A stretch of DNA of 64,000 bases from Streptomyces sp. QL37 (GCF_002941025.1 NZ_PTJS01000001.1:5151472-5215471); one strand, 5' to 3'. Numbered from the stretch's first letter, positions 23,011-32,185 are shown. Translations and numbers: made by a program. The notes: generated by a model not told the origin, from the sequence alone.

Positions 23011-24225
23011 GTGAACCAGTTGAAGTCCCGTGCGCCCCACGCCGAGGCCGTCCTGCCCGGCGCCCTGCCCGACGACCTGCGTGCCGAGCTCATCGCCTTC
23101 CGCCGTGATCTGCACATGCACCCGGAGCTCGGCAACCAGGAGTTCCGTACCACCGCGGCCATCAAGGCGAGGCTCGAGAAGGCCGGCCTGGAGCCGCAGG
23201 TGCTGCCCGGTGGCACGGGACTCGTCTGTGACGTGGGGGAGTGGGACGGCGTGACGCCGATGCTGGCGCTCCGCGGCGACATCGACGCGCTGCCGATCCC
23301 GGACACCAAGGCGGGGGTCTCCTACCGGTCCACCGTGCCCGACCGTGCGCACGCCTGCGGGCACGACGTCCACACGAGCTGTGTCCTGGGCGCGGGGCTC
23401 GTGCTGAGCGAGCTGGACCGGCAGGGGCTGCTGCCCCGCCCGGTGCGGCTGCTCTTCCAGCCCGCCGAGGAGGTGCTGCCCGGCGGCGCGTCCGACGCGG
23501 TGGCGGCCGGGGTGCTGGAAGGCGTGGGGCGGATCATCGGGGTGCACTGCGACCCGAAGGTGGACGTGGGCAGGATCGGGCTCCGGATCGGGCCGATCAC
23601 CTCCGCCTGCGACCGCGTGGAGATCTCCCTCGACGGACCCGGCGGACACACCGCCCGGCCGCACCTCACCACCGACCTGGTCACCGCCGCGGCCCGGGTG
23701 GCCACCGACGTGCCCGCGCTGCTCGCCAGGCGCGTCGACGCGCGCGCGGGGCTCGCGGTCACCTGGGGCAGGCTCCAGACCGGCCACGCGCCCAACGTCA
23801 TCCCGCAGCACGCCGAGCTGTCCGGGACGGTCCGCTGCCTCGATCTGGAGAGCTGGCGCCAGGCGCCCGACCTCGTGCACGCGGCGATCGACGAGGTGGC
23901 CGGAATGTACCGGGCCAAGACGGTGATCGACTACGTCCGTGGCGTGCCGCCCGTGGTGAACGAGGCGGAGACGATCGGTCTTCTCGACGCCGCGATGACC
24001 ATCCGCCGCGGGTCGTATGCGATCGAGGACACCGAGCAGAGCCTGGGCGGTGAGGACTTCTCCTGGTACCTGGAGAAGATCCCCGGCGCCATGGCGAGGC
24101 TCGGCGTCCGGACACCGGGTGACACCCGCGGCCTGGACCTGCACCGGGGCAACTTCGACGTCGACGAGGAGGCGATCACGGTCGGCGTGGAGCTGTTCAC
24201 CGCCGCCGCGCTGCTGGACGCCTGA
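23011..24225 (+). CDS. M20 family amidohydrolase/peptidase
   Basis: A 404-residue zinc peptidase of the M20D (amidohydrolase) type. Metal ligands and catalytic residues are in HACGHDVHTS, FQPAEEVLPGGA and GVHCDPKV; the lid domain follows (ISLDGPGGHTARPH), and the last ligand is in SLGGEDFSWYLEK. The family hydrolyses N-acyl amino acids or small peptides in the cytosol. GTG 23011 has no clear ribosome site and follows TACCCT (22999-23004) by six bases, so it may be leaderless. It stands upstream of the nucleoside transporter genes but has its own promoter region and no nucleoside operator. Confidence 0.88.
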   Translation: MNQLKSRAPHAEAVLPGALPDDLRAELIAFRRDLHMHPELGNQEFRTTAAIKARLEKAGLEPQVLPGGTGLVCDVGEWDGVTPMLALRGDIDALPIPDTKAGVSYRSTVPDRAHACGHDVHTSCVLGAGLVLSELDRQGLLPRPVRLLFQPAEEVLPGGASDAVAAGVLEGVGRIIGVHCDPKVDVGRIGLRIGPITSACDRVEISLDGPGGHTARPHLTTDLVTAAARVATDVPALLARRVDARAGLAVTWGRLQTGHAPNVIPQHAELSGTVRCLDLESWRQAPDLVHAAIDEVAGMYRAKTVIDYVRGVPPVVNEAETIGLLDAAMTIRRGSYAIEDTEQSLGGEDFSWYLEKIPGAMARLGVRTPGDTRGLDLHRGNFDVDEEAITVGVELFTAAALLDA

Positions 24226-24360
24226 CCCGGGCCCAGGCCCGCGGGCGGCTGTCCGGCGTGCGGCCACGCGTTACCTCCGGGTAGCCGCACGTAACCGGAC
24301 AGGACACCTCCTGTTCGCGACGATCCGATAACAGCTTCCGTAGGGGTCCTTATCTGACAT

Positions 24361-24372
24361 CTACGCGCGTTA
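24361..24372. promoter_or_regulatory. Nucleoside-regulon operator candidate (bmpA)
   Basis: CTACGCGCGTTA, an imperfect copy of the CTACGCGCGTAG palindrome found upstream of other nucleoside genes in this window; the 8-base core ACGCGCGT is intact. It lies 61 bases before the TTG start of the BmpA lipoprotein gene. Confidence 0.5.
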
Positions 24373-24432
24373 CGATCGCCGCGAAACCAGCGCCGGAAGA
24401 GGCGCTTCGGTCAGGTTTGAAGGAGCCTTCCC

Positions 24433-25482
24433 TTGCGCCGGATCACCAGGATTGCCACCGTGGGCGTCATGTCCGCGGCACTCGCGCTGAGCGTCACGGC
24501 GTGTGGCGAGTCTTCCTCGTCGAGTAGCAGTTCCGACTCCAAGGCCGACAAAACGGCCATTGCCTACGACATCGGTGGCCGCGGTGACCAGTCGTTCAAC
24601 GACGCCGCCTACGCGGGCCTGGCCCGGGCCGAGAAGGACCTCGGCGTCAAGGGGACCGAGGCCGAGCCGTCGGACGGCGAGGCGGACGCCGACAAGGTGC
24701 AGCGCCTCACCGCGCTGGCCCGCGCCGGCAACAACCCGGTGATCGGCGTCGGCTTCGCCTACGCCCCCGCCATCAAGAAGGTCGCGCCGAAGTTCCCGAA
24801 GATCACCTTCGGCATCATCGACGACGCCTCCGTGACCGGCGAGAACATCGCCAACATCGTCTTCAACGAGGAGCAGGGCTCCTACCTCGCGGGTGTCGCC
24901 GCCGCCAAGGTCACCAAGACCAAGACGGTCGGCTTCATCGGTGGTGTCGAGACCCCGCTGATCAAGAAGTTCCAGGCGGGCTTCGAGCAGGGCGTCAAGG
25001 AGACGGACCCGTCGGTCAAGGTCGTCCCCCAGTACCTGACGCAGCCGCCGAACTTCGACGGTTTCTCCAAGCCGGACCTCGGCAAGGCCGCCGCCCAGGG
25101 GCAGCTCGACAAGGGCGCCGACGTGGTCTACTCGGCAGCCGGTCTGGCCGGTTCCGGTGCGATCGAGGCCGTCTCCAAGGCCGGCAAGTGGAACATCGGC
25201 GTCGACTCCGACCAGTACAAGCAGGCGGGTCTGGCCGACTACAAGGACTCGATCCTGACCTCGGTCACCAAGGACGTCGAGGACTCCGTCTTCAACCTGA
25301 TCAAGTCCGTCAAGGACGGCAAGCCGCAGTCCGGTGAGGTCCGTTACGGCCTCGACAAGGACGGCGTCGGCCTGGCCATGTCCAACCCGGCCTTCACCAA
25401 GATGACCGATGTCATCGCCGCCGTGGACAAGGCGAAGAAGGAAATCATCGACGGCAAGATCACCGTCAAGACCGCCCCGTAA
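24433..25482 (+). CDS. BmpA-type nucleoside-binding lipoprotein
   Basis: A 349-residue substrate-binding protein of a BMP-family ABC transporter. It has an N-terminal basic region, a hydrophobic stretch and the lipobox LSVTACGE (lipidated Cys), then a Ser-rich linker. The mature part shows AIAYDIGGRGDQSFNDAAY, VIGVGFAYAPAI and GAVDVVYSAAG-like binding segments (ADVVYSAAGLAGSG) typical of nucleoside-binding BmpA/PnrA proteins. It captures nucleosides outside the membrane for the ATPase and permeases downstream. TTG 24433 is the start, with GAAGGAGCC just upstream. A hairpin after the stop may limit transcription into the following genes, giving an excess of binding protein. Confidence 0.9.
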   Translation: MRRITRIATVGVMSAALALSVTACGESSSSSSSSDSKADKTAIAYDIGGRGDQSFNDAAYAGLARAEKDLGVKGTEAEPSDGEADADKVQRLTALARAGNNPVIGVGFAYAPAIKKVAPKFPKITFGIIDDASVTGENIANIVFNEEQGSYLAGVAAAKVTKTKTVGFIGGVETPLIKKFQAGFEQGVKETDPSVKVVPQYLTQPPNFDGFSKPDLGKAAAQGQLDKGADVVYSAAGLAGSGAIEAVSKAGKWNIGVDSDQYKQAGLADYKDSILTSVTKDVEDSVFNLIKSVKDGKPQSGEVRYGLDKDGVGLAMSNPAFTKMTDVIAAVDKAKKEIIDGKITVKTAP

Positions 25483-25511
25483 CGATCCCGGTCGTCACGC
25501 TGGTTTCCCGT

Positions 25512-25545
25512 GGGCCCGGAGCGCGCACCTCGCCGCTTCGGGCCC
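25512..25545 (+). terminator. Hairpin between bmpA and ABC genes (terminator/attenuator)
   Basis: GGGCCCGGAGCG (25512-25523) pairs with CGCTTCGGGCCC (25534-25545), 12 base pairs with one G-T wobble and a 10-base loop. There is no T-run. It lies 30 bases after the lipoprotein stop. Confidence 0.45.
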
Positions 25546-25654
25546 GTGGGGTGCTCATCGAGGAAGTTGTGCCCTTCGCGATGCCCTGCTCGCACAGGTC
25601 CGGAACCCGGTGTTCGGACCGTGCCGTGCGCCTACGCTTTACGATTCGGCAGCG

Positions 25655-25666
25655 CTACGCGTGTAG
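25655..25666. promoter_or_regulatory. Nucleoside-regulon operator candidate (ABC transporter genes)
   Basis: CTACGCGTGTAG, one mismatch from the perfect palindrome CTACGCGCGTAG. It lies upstream of the ATPase gene and implies that the ATPase-permease-cdd run has its own regulated promoter. Confidence 0.55.
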
Positions 25667-25708
25667 ACGGTCCTCAGGCGCGATAACTTCACCCCGCCCC
25701 CTGCCCCT

Positions 25709-27304
25709 GTGCTCCCGCTCCTGTCCGGCCAAGGAGAGTGCGTCATCAACGCGTCCAGCAGTCCCCCCGCCGTAGAACTGCACGGCATCACCAAGCGCTT
25801 CCCCGGCGTCGTGGCCAACCACGACATCGGCATCACCGTACGCAAGGGAACGGTCCACGCCCTCGTCGGTGAGAACGGCGCGGGCAAGTCCACCCTGATG
25901 AAGATCCTCTACGGCATGCAGAAGCCTGACGAGGGCACCATCGCCGTGGACGGCGAGCAGGTCTCGTTCGGCAACCCCGGTGACGCCATCGCGCGCGGAA
26001 TCGGCATGGTCCACCAGCACTTCATGCTCGCCGACAACTTCACCGTCCTGGAGAACGTCGTACTGGGCGGCGAGAAGCTGCACGGCATCGGCTCCGCCGC
26101 GCGCAAGAAGATCAAGGAGATCTCCGACGCGTACGGTCTGGGGGTCAGGCCCGACGCGCTCGTCGAAGACCTCGGCGTCGCCGACCGTCAGCGTGTGGAG
26201 ATCCTCAAGGTCCTCTACCGCGGCGCCCGCATCCTGATCCTGGACGAGCCGACCGCGGTGCTGGTCCCGCAGGAGGTCGACGCGCTCTTCGCGAACCTCC
26301 GCGAACTCAAGGCCGAGGGCCTCACCGTCATCTTCATCTCGCACAAGCTCGGCGAGGTCCTCTCCGTCGCGGACGAGATCACGGTCATCCGACGCGGCAC
26401 GACGGTCGGCACCGCCGACCCCGCGAACACCACCTCCAAGCAGCTCGCCGAGCTGATGGTCGGCAGCGAGCTCCCCTCGCCGGAGACCCGCGAGTCGACG
26501 GTGACGGACGTGCCGATGCTGCGCGTCGAAGGACTCACCCTCAGCGTGACGGACCCCGACGGGGCCGTGCGTGACGTCCTGTCCGATGTGGGCTTCACGA
26601 TCCACAAGGGCGAGGTCCTGGGCATCGCGGGCGTCGAGGGCAACGGGCAGACCGAACTGATCGAGACGCTCGTCGGCATGCGGAACCCGGACAGCGGAGT
26701 CATCACGCTGGACACCGACGACATCTCGCGCACCCCCACGCGCAAGAGGCGCGAGGGCGGCATCGGATACATCCCCGAGGACCGCCACCGCCACGGGGTG
26801 CTGCTGGACTCCCCGCTCTGGGAGAACCGCATCCTCGGCCATGTCACCGAGAAGCCCAACAGCAAGGGCTGGCTGCTGGACCCGAAGGCGGCACGCGCCG
26901 ACACGGAGCGGATCGTGCGCGAGTACGACGTCCGTACCCCGGGCATCGAGGTCACCGCGGCCTCCCTCTCCGGCGGCAACCAGCAGAAGCTGATCGTCGG
27001 CCGCGAGATGAGCCACAACCCGAAGCTCCTGATCGCCGCCCACCCCACCCGCGGGGTGGACGTCGGCGCGCAGGCGCAGATCTGGGACCAGATCCGCGAG
27101 GCGCGCCGCGAAGGGCTGGCGGTCCTGCTGATCTCGGCGGACCTGGACGAGCTCATCGGGCTCTCCGACACCCTGCGCGTCATGTTCCGCGGGCAGCTGG
27201 TCGCCGACGCCGACCCCGCCACCATCACACCCGAGGAACTGGGCTCGGCCATGACCGGTGCCGCCGCCGGTCACCTCGAAGCAGCACCGGAGGACGAGGC
27301 CTGA
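25709..27304 (+). CDS. Nucleoside ABC transporter ATP-binding protein (two ATPase domains)
   Basis: A ~530-residue fused double ATPase of the sugar/nucleoside importer type. The first domain has GENGAGKST (Walker A), LGVADRQRVEI (signature region) and ILILDEPTAVL (Walker B). The second has the degenerate GVEGNGQTE P-loop, LSGGNQQKL signature and a Walker B in which IAAHPTRGVD replaces the usual Glu, as is common in this subfamily. It powers nucleoside import with the two permeases. The start is uncertain: the strong ribosome site AAGGAGAG (25731-25738) precedes ATC/GTC codons rather than ATG or GTG, while the only standard in-frame start, GTG 25709, lies upstream of it. Its stop overlaps the next ATG. 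Confidence 0.9.
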   Translation: MLPLLSGQGECVINASSSPPAVELHGITKRFPGVVANHDIGITVRKGTVHALVGENGAGKSTLMKILYGMQKPDEGTIAVDGEQVSFGNPGDAIARGIGMVHQHFMLADNFTVLENVVLGGEKLHGIGSAARKKIKEISDAYGLGVRPDALVEDLGVADRQRVEILKVLYRGARILILDEPTAVLVPQEVDALFANLRELKAEGLTVIFISHKLGEVLSVADEITVIRRGTTVGTADPANTTSKQLAELMVGSELPSPETRESTVTDVPMLRVEGLTLSVTDPDGAVRDVLSDVGFTIHKGEVLGIAGVEGNGQTELIETLVGMRNPDSGVITLDTDDISRTPTRKRREGGIGYIPEDRHRHGVLLDSPLWENRILGHVTEKPNSKGWLLDPKAARADTERIVREYDVRTPGIEVTAASLSGGNQQKLIVGREMSHNPKLLIAAHPTRGVDVGAQAQIWDQIREARREGLAVLLISADLDELIGLSDTLRVMFRGQLVADADPATITPEELGSAMTGAAAGHLEAAPEDEA

Positions 27305-28422
27305 TGAGGAAATTCGACAAGGACCGGCTGATCCTGGGCTTCGCCGGCCCGGTACTCGCCCTGGTCGTGGCCTTCGTGCTCAGCACCCTGGTGCTGCTCG
27401 TCTCCGACCGCGACCCCTTCGAGCTGTACCGACTGCTGTTCGAGCAGGTGTCGTACAGCGACGTGCAGGTCCTGATCATCAACCAGGCCGGGACCTACTA
27501 CCTCGCCGCTCTCGCGGTCGCGGTCGGCTTCCGCATGAACCTCTTCAACATCGGTGTCGACGGGCAGTACCGCCTCGCGGCGATGATGGCGGCCCTCGTC
27601 GGCGCCAGCGTCAGCCTCCCCGGGCCGCTCCAGATCGCGCTGATCGTCGTCGTCGCGATGCTCGTGGGCGCCTTCTGGGCCGGTATCGCGGGCATTCTCA
27701 AGACCACGCGCGGCGTGAGCGAGGTCGTCTCGACGATCATGCTCAACTCCATCTCGACCTCGCTGATCGCCTGGCTGATCCTGCCGAAGAACTTCGGTGA
27801 GCAGGCGGTGGGCTCCAACAACCTGACGACGGGCGACATCCCGGAATCCGGCTGGTTCCCGGGCCTGCCCCTGAGCCCCGACGCCGGCGAGATCTACGGC
27901 TTCACCTTCGTCGCCGTCGGCTGCGGTCTCGTCTACTGGCTCGTGCTGAACCGCACCCGCTTCGGCTTCGACCTCCGTGCCACGGGCGCCAGCGAGAGCG
28001 CCGCACAGGCCTCCGGTGTGGACGCCAAGAAGATGATCCTCACCTCGATGCTGATCTCCGGTGCGATCGCGGGTCTCGTCGGGATGCCGACGCTGCTGGG
28101 TGACACCCACACCTACAGCCTCGACTTCCCCGTCGGCCTCGGCTTCACCGGCATCACCATCGCCCTGCTCGGCCGCAACCACCCCGTGGGCATCGCGCTC
28201 AGCGCGCTGCTCATCGCGTTCCTGGACAAGGCGTCGTCCCCTCTCGACCAGTTCGGCTTCGAGAAGGAGATCGCCACGATCATGCAAGGCCTGATCGTGA
28301 TCTCGGTCGTCGTCAGCTACGAACTCGTCCGGCGCTACGGGACCCGCCGCCAGCAGCAGAAGGTCGGCGAGGAACTCGCCGCCGGCCACGCCCTCACCAC
28401 CGAGAAGGAGGCGGCCCTGTGA
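27304..28422 (+). CDS. Nucleoside ABC transporter permease 1
   Basis: A 372-residue permease of the BPD_transp_2 type with about ten hydrophobic segments. The conserved permease stretches are visible: FRMNLFNIGVDGQYRLAAMMAA, GVSEVVSTIMLNSI and FGFDLRATGASESAAQASGV (cytoplasmic loop that contacts the ATPase). With permease 2 it forms the membrane channel for nucleosides. Its ATG shares a base with the ATPase stop codon (TGATG), so translation is coupled. The C-terminal tail is charged and cytosolic. Confidence 0.92.
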   Translation: MRKFDKDRLILGFAGPVLALVVAFVLSTLVLLVSDRDPFELYRLLFEQVSYSDVQVLIINQAGTYYLAALAVAVGFRMNLFNIGVDGQYRLAAMMAALVGASVSLPGPLQIALIVVVAMLVGAFWAGIAGILKTTRGVSEVVSTIMLNSISTSLIAWLILPKNFGEQAVGSNNLTTGDIPESGWFPGLPLSPDAGEIYGFTFVAVGCGLVYWLVLNRTRFGFDLRATGASESAAQASGVDAKKMILTSMLISGAIAGLVGMPTLLGDTHTYSLDFPVGLGFTGITIALLGRNHPVGIALSALLIAFLDKASSPLDQFGFEKEIATIMQGLIVISVVVSYELVRRYGTRRQQQKVGEELAAGHALTTEKEAAL

Positions 28423-29684
28423 GCACCAGCAAAGTCTCCGCCGCACGCGTCGCCGCCCCGAAGGGCGGCGGACGGCGCAAGCTGTCCCTGCCCGTCGTCC
28501 TCCTGATCATCGCCGGTGCGCTCGCCCTCGTCTCGCTCGTGCGTCTCATCAGCGGCGCCGACGACGTGACCTCCGTGGGCCAGGTGAGCGGCGCCCTCGA
28601 ACTCGCGGTCCCGATCGGCCTGGCGGGTCTCGGCGGACTCTGGGCCGAGCGGGCCGGCGTCGTCAACATCGGCCTCGAAGGCATGATGATCCTGGGCACG
28701 TGGTTCGGGGCCTGGGCCGGTTTCCAGTGGGGCCCGTGGGTGGGCGTCCTCTTCGGCATCATCGGTGGCGCGCTCGGCGGGCTGCTCCACGCGATCATCA
28801 CCGTCACCTTCGGCGTGAACCACATCGTCTCCGGTGTGGCCATCAACATCCTCGCCGTCGGCGTCACCCGCTACCTCTCCAACTTCACCTTCGCCGACGA
28901 GCCCGGCGGATCCTCCAAGCAGTCCCCGCGCCTGGAGGAGATCGACAAGATCACCATCCCAGGGCTGTCGGACTGGATGCAGGACCTGCAACAACACCAC
29001 TGGTTCTTCGTGTCCGACGTGGCCGGCATCGTCGGAGGCCTGGTCACCGGACTGTCGTGGCTCACCGTCGTCGCCCTGCTGCTCATCCCCGTCACCTGGT
29101 ACGTGCTGTGGCGCACGCCCTTCGGTCTGCGACTCCGCTCCTGCGGTGAGAGCCCGGTCGCGGCCGAGACCCTCGGCGTGAACGTCTACAAGTACAAGTA
29201 CATCGCCGTCACGATCTCCGGCGGCCTGGCGGGACTCGGTGGCGCGTTCCTGGCCATCGTCGCCACCAGCATCTACCAGGAGGGCCAGACGGGCGGCCGA
29301 GGCTACATCGGTCTCGCCGCGATGATCTTCGGTAACTGGATGCCGGGCGGCATGGCGCTGGGGGCCGGACTCTTCGGCTTCACCGACAGCCTCAAGCTCC
29401 GCGGCGGCGCCGAGAACGTCCACGCGATGCTGCTGCTCCTGGCGATCCTCCTGGTGATCGTCGTCTTCTGGCAGCTGTACCGGAAGAAGTACGTGAGCGC
29501 GCTGATCTCGGCGGTCGTCTCCGGCCTGCTGTTCACCTGGTACGGCCTTGTGGACCAGGTCCCGAGCCAGTTCGTGGACGCCGCGCCGTACGTCACGACG
29601 CTGCTGGTGCTCGCCCTGTCCGCGCAGCGGTTGCGCATGCCCAAGGCGGACGGCGTGCCGTACCGCAAGGGCGAGGGCAAGTGA
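28419..29684 (+). CDS. Nucleoside ABC transporter permease 2
   Basis: A 421-residue second permease of the same family. Recognisable parts are LWAERAGVVNIGLEGMMILG, VNHIVSGVAINILAVGVTRYL and LRSCGESPVAAETLGVNVYK (ATPase-coupling loop). It begins with GTG overlapping the stop of permease 1 by four bases and ends overlapping the cytidine deaminase start in the same way. The unbroken coupling from ATPase to deaminase argues for one transcript that brings nucleosides in and starts their breakdown. Confidence 0.92.
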   Translation: MSTSKVSAARVAAPKGGGRRKLSLPVVLLIIAGALALVSLVRLISGADDVTSVGQVSGALELAVPIGLAGLGGLWAERAGVVNIGLEGMMILGTWFGAWAGFQWGPWVGVLFGIIGGALGGLLHAIITVTFGVNHIVSGVAINILAVGVTRYLSNFTFADEPGGSSKQSPRLEEIDKITIPGLSDWMQDLQQHHWFFVSDVAGIVGGLVTGLSWLTVVALLLIPVTWYVLWRTPFGLRLRSCGESPVAAETLGVNVYKYKYIAVTISGGLAGLGGAFLAIVATSIYQEGQTGGRGYIGLAAMIFGNWMPGGMALGAGLFGFTDSLKLRGGAENVHAMLLLLAILLVIVVFWQLYRKKYVSALISAVVSGLLFTWYGLVDQVPSQFVDAAPYVTTLLVLALSAQRLRMPKADGVPYRKGEGK

Positions 29685-30079
29685 CGACTCCCTCGCCCGT
29701 CGACTGGGACGCGCTCCGCGAGGCCGCCCGGGACGCGATGTCCCGGGCGTACGCCCCGTACTCGGGTTACCCGGTCGGTGTGGCGGCCCTCGTCGACGAC
29801 GGCCGCATGATCACCGGGTGCAACGTCGAGAACGCCTCGTACGGCATCAGCCTGTGCGCGGAGTGCGGGCTGGTCTCGCAGCTGGCCGCCACGGGCGGCG
29901 GCCGGCTGACCCACTTCACCTGCGTGGACGGCACGGGCGCCCCGCTCGTGCCGTGCGGGCGGTGCCGGCAGCTGCTGTACGAGTTCGGGGGGCCCGGCCT
30001 CGTCCTGGAGACGCCCGACGGTCTCCGTACGCTCGACGAGATGCTGCCGCAGGCCTTCGGCCCGCAGCACCTGGGGTAG
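29681..30079 (+). CDS. cdd: Cytidine deaminase
   Basis: A 132-residue cytidine deaminase, the size of the tetrameric form. The active site is visible: GCNVENASYG, then LCAECG (zinc Cys and catalytic Glu) and PCGRCRQLL (two further zinc Cys). It turns cytidine and deoxycytidine into uridine and deoxyuridine in the cytosol, feeding thymidine/uridine phosphorylase next door. It starts with GTG overlapping the permease stop (GTGA). A strong hairpin follows, then deoA with its own operator. Confidence 0.93.
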   Translation: MTTPSPVDWDALREAARDAMSRAYAPYSGYPVGVAALVDDGRMITGCNVENASYGISLCAECGLVSQLAATGGGRLTHFTCVDGTGAPLVPCGRCRQLLYEFGGPGLVLETPDGLRTLDEMLPQAFGPQHLG

Positions 30080-30102
30080 TGCCCCGCCGCCGCTCCGTTC
30101 GT

Positions 30103-30131
30103 CCCCGGCGGGCCCGACCGGCCCGCCGGGG
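30103..30131 (+). terminator. Hairpin after cdd
   Basis: CCCCGGCGGGCC (30103-30114) and GGCCCGCCGGGG (30120-30131) are perfect complements with a 5-base loop. There is no T-run. It separates the transporter-cdd unit from deoA. Confidence 0.5.
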
Positions 30132-30157
30132 GAACGCGGCGGCGGAACGTTCCCTCT

Positions 30158-30169
30158 CTATGCGCGTAG
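30158..30169. promoter_or_regulatory. Nucleoside-regulon operator candidate (deoA)
   Basis: CTATGCGCGTAG, one mismatch from CTACGCGCGTAG; with its flanks the symmetry runs over 16 bases (CTCTATGCGCGTAGAG, 30156-30171). It lies 50 bases before the deoA start. Confidence 0.6.
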
Positions 30170-30218
30170 AGTCAGCAGGACTCTCGCCCACCCCTCCGGC
30201 CGGAAGGACTCCCCTCCC

Positions 30219-31496
30219 ATGGACGCCATCTCCGTCATCCGCACCAAGCGGGACCGAGGCGAGCTCAGCCCCGAGCAGATCGACTGGGTCATCGACGCGT
30301 ACACCCGCGGCGAGGTCGCCGACGAGCAGATGTCCGCACTGGCCATGGCGATCCTGCTCAACGGCATGAACCGCACCGAGATCGCCCGCTGGACCGCCGC
30401 GATGATCGCCTCCGGCGAGCGGATGGACTTCGGCGCGCTCTCCCGCCCCACCACGGACAAGCACTCCACCGGCGGCGTCGGCGACAAGATCACCCTGCCG
30501 CTCGCCCCGCTGGTCGCCGCCTGCGGTGCCGCCGTGCCACAGCTCAGCGGCCGGGGCCTCGGCCACACCGGCGGCACCCTCGACAAGCTGGAGTCCATCC
30601 CCGGCTGGCGCGCCCACCTCTCCAACGCCGAGATGCTGGACGTCCTGGACACCACCGGCGCCGTGATCTGCGCGGCGGGCGACGGGCTCGCCCCCGCCGA
30701 CAAGAAGCTGTACGCGCTGCGCGACGTCACCGGCACCGTCGAGGCGATCCCGCTGATCGCCAGCTCGATCATGTCCAAGAAGATCGCCGAGGGCACCGGG
30801 GCGCTCGTCCTCGACGTCAAGGTCGGCTCCGGCGCCTTCATGAAGACCATCGAGGACGCCCGCGAACTGGCCTCCACCATGGTCGCGCTGGGCACCGACA
30901 GCGGCGTACGGACCGTGGCGCTGCTCACCGACATGGCGACCCCGCTCGGCCTCACCGCCGGTAACGCCCTGGAGGTGCGCGAGTCCGTCGAGGTCCTCGC
31001 CGGGGGCGGCCCGAAGGACGTCATCGACCTGACCCTCGCGCTGGCCCGCGAGATGCTCGACGCCGCCGGACTCAAGGACGCCGACCCGGAGAAGGCGCTG
31101 GCCGACGGCTCCGCCATGGACGTCTGGCGCCGCATGATCTCCGCCCAGGGCGGCGACCCGGACGCCGCGCTCCCCGTCGCCCGCGAGCAGCACGTGATCA
31201 GCGCCCCGTCCTCGGGCGTGCTGACCCGCCTCGACGCGTACGACGTCGGCGTCGCCGCCTGGCGCCTCGGCGCGGGCCGTGCGCGCAAGGAGGACCCGGT
31301 GCAGGCGGGTGCGGGCATCGAGCTGCACGCCAAGCCGGGGGACACGGTGGCCGAGGGCCAGCCGCTGCTGACCCTGCACACGGACACCCCCGAGAAGTTC
31401 GAGTACGCGCTGAAGGCCCTGCCCGGCTCGTACGACATCGCACCGGCCGGCACGCCCTTCACCGCCACGCCGGTGGTGCGGGAACGTATCGCCTGA
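30219..31496 (+). CDS. deoA: Thymidine phosphorylase
   Basis: A 425-residue pyrimidine-nucleoside phosphorylase that splits thymidine or deoxyuridine with phosphate to give the base and deoxyribose 1-phosphate. The family signature is KHSTGGVGDKITLPLAPLVA (phosphate and ribose contacts). Other conserved stretches are GHTGGTLDKLESIPG and ASSIMSKKIAEGTGALVLDVKVG. The C-terminal domain (VAAWRLGAGRARKEDPVQAGAGI) is typical. Preceded by GGAAGGA and by an operator-like palindrome shared with other nucleoside genes. A perfect 15-bp terminator stem follows. Its product feeds the phosphosugar mutase and DeoC encoded at 48-52 kb. Confidence 0.95.
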   Translation: MDAISVIRTKRDRGELSPEQIDWVIDAYTRGEVADEQMSALAMAILLNGMNRTEIARWTAAMIASGERMDFGALSRPTTDKHSTGGVGDKITLPLAPLVAACGAAVPQLSGRGLGHTGGTLDKLESIPGWRAHLSNAEMLDVLDTTGAVICAAGDGLAPADKKLYALRDVTGTVEAIPLIASSIMSKKIAEGTGALVLDVKVGSGAFMKTIEDARELASTMVALGTDSGVRTVALLTDMATPLGLTAGNALEVRESVEVLAGGGPKDVIDLTLALAREMLDAAGLKDADPEKALADGSAMDVWRRMISAQGGDPDAALPVAREQHVISAPSSGVLTRLDAYDVGVAAWRLGAGRARKEDPVQAGAGIELHAKPGDTVAEGQPLLTLHTDTPEKFEYALKALPGSYDIAPAGTPFTATPVVRERIA

Positions 31497-31518
31497 CCTG
31501 CGGCTTTCCCTTTCGGGT

Positions 31519-31552
31519 GAACGGGACCGGTGGGCCACCACCGGTCCCGTTC
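31519..31552 (+). terminator. Terminator hairpin after deoA
   Basis: A 15-base perfect stem (31519-31533 with 31538-31552; GAACGGGACCGGTGG on the left arm) closes a GCCA loop 22 bases after the stop. Confidence 0.7.
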
Positions 31553-31594
31553 GGCATGCTGTCATCGGTGACGCACCGATAAGAGGGGACCGCC

Positions 31595-32185
31595 ATGAGC
31601 GCACTCAGTGTCGATCCCGGGCCGGGCCACGGTCAGGACTGGGACGACCTCGTCCGGATCTGGGAGGAGACGGACGCACCCGAGGGCTGCAAGGTGGAGA
31701 TCATCGAGGGCATCGTCACCGTGGCGCCACCGCCGTCCAAGGACCACAACACCACCGCGGAGCTGCTTCAGCGCAAGCTGTACTCCGTCATCCCGGAGGA
31801 CTGGGGGATCTACCAGACGCTCGGCGTCTCCGTCCCCGGACGGGCCGGGCTCTACATCCCCGATCTCGTCGTCCTGCCCCGCGAGCTCGCGTCCGGGCCG
31901 GGCAATCGCGTACCGGCGGAAGACGTCCGGCTCGTCGTGGAGATCACCTCACCGGCCAATGCCAACCACGACCGCATCGGCAAGGCGCGTGGGTATGCGA
32001 GGGCCGGTGTCGCGCTGTTCCTGCTGCTCGACCCGTGGCACACCGGGCGCCCGACCGCGACCCTGTACGGGGAGCCGAGCGACGGCACCTACCGGGTCCT
32101 GGAAGCGGTCGAGTACGGCGAGACGCTGACGCTGCCGAAGCCGGTCGGGCTGGATCTGGACACCGGGGCATTCCCTGTCAGCTGA
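31595..32185 (+). CDS. Uma2 family (DUF820) putative endonuclease
   Basis: A 196-residue second Uma2-family member. Motifs: VEIIEGIVTVAPPPSKDHN (Glu and His), IPDLVVLPREL (Asp), VVEITSPAN (Glu) and RIGKARGYARAGVALFLLLDP (Lys, Tyr-like end). The PD-(D/E)XK-like fold suggests a nuclease, but no cellular role is established. AGAGGGGAC lies before the ATG. It stands alone between the deoA terminator and a STAS-domain gene. It shows no specific link to nucleoside metabolism, and its similarity to the protein at 503 is family-level only. Confidence 0.82.
   Translation: MSALSVDPGPGHGQDWDDLVRIWEETDAPEGCKVEIIEGIVTVAPPPSKDHNTTAELLQRKLYSVIPEDWGIYQTLGVSVPGRAGLYIPDLVVLPRELASGPGNRVPAEDVRLVVEITSPANANHDRIGKARGYARAGVALFLLLDPWHTGRPTATLYGEPSDGTYRVLEAVEYGETLTLPKPVGLDLDTGAFPVS

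Noticed and set aside
24260..24300. GTTAC...GTAAC inverted segments upstream of bmpA
   Set aside because: Only five bases per arm with a long gap; too weak to call a regulatory site.
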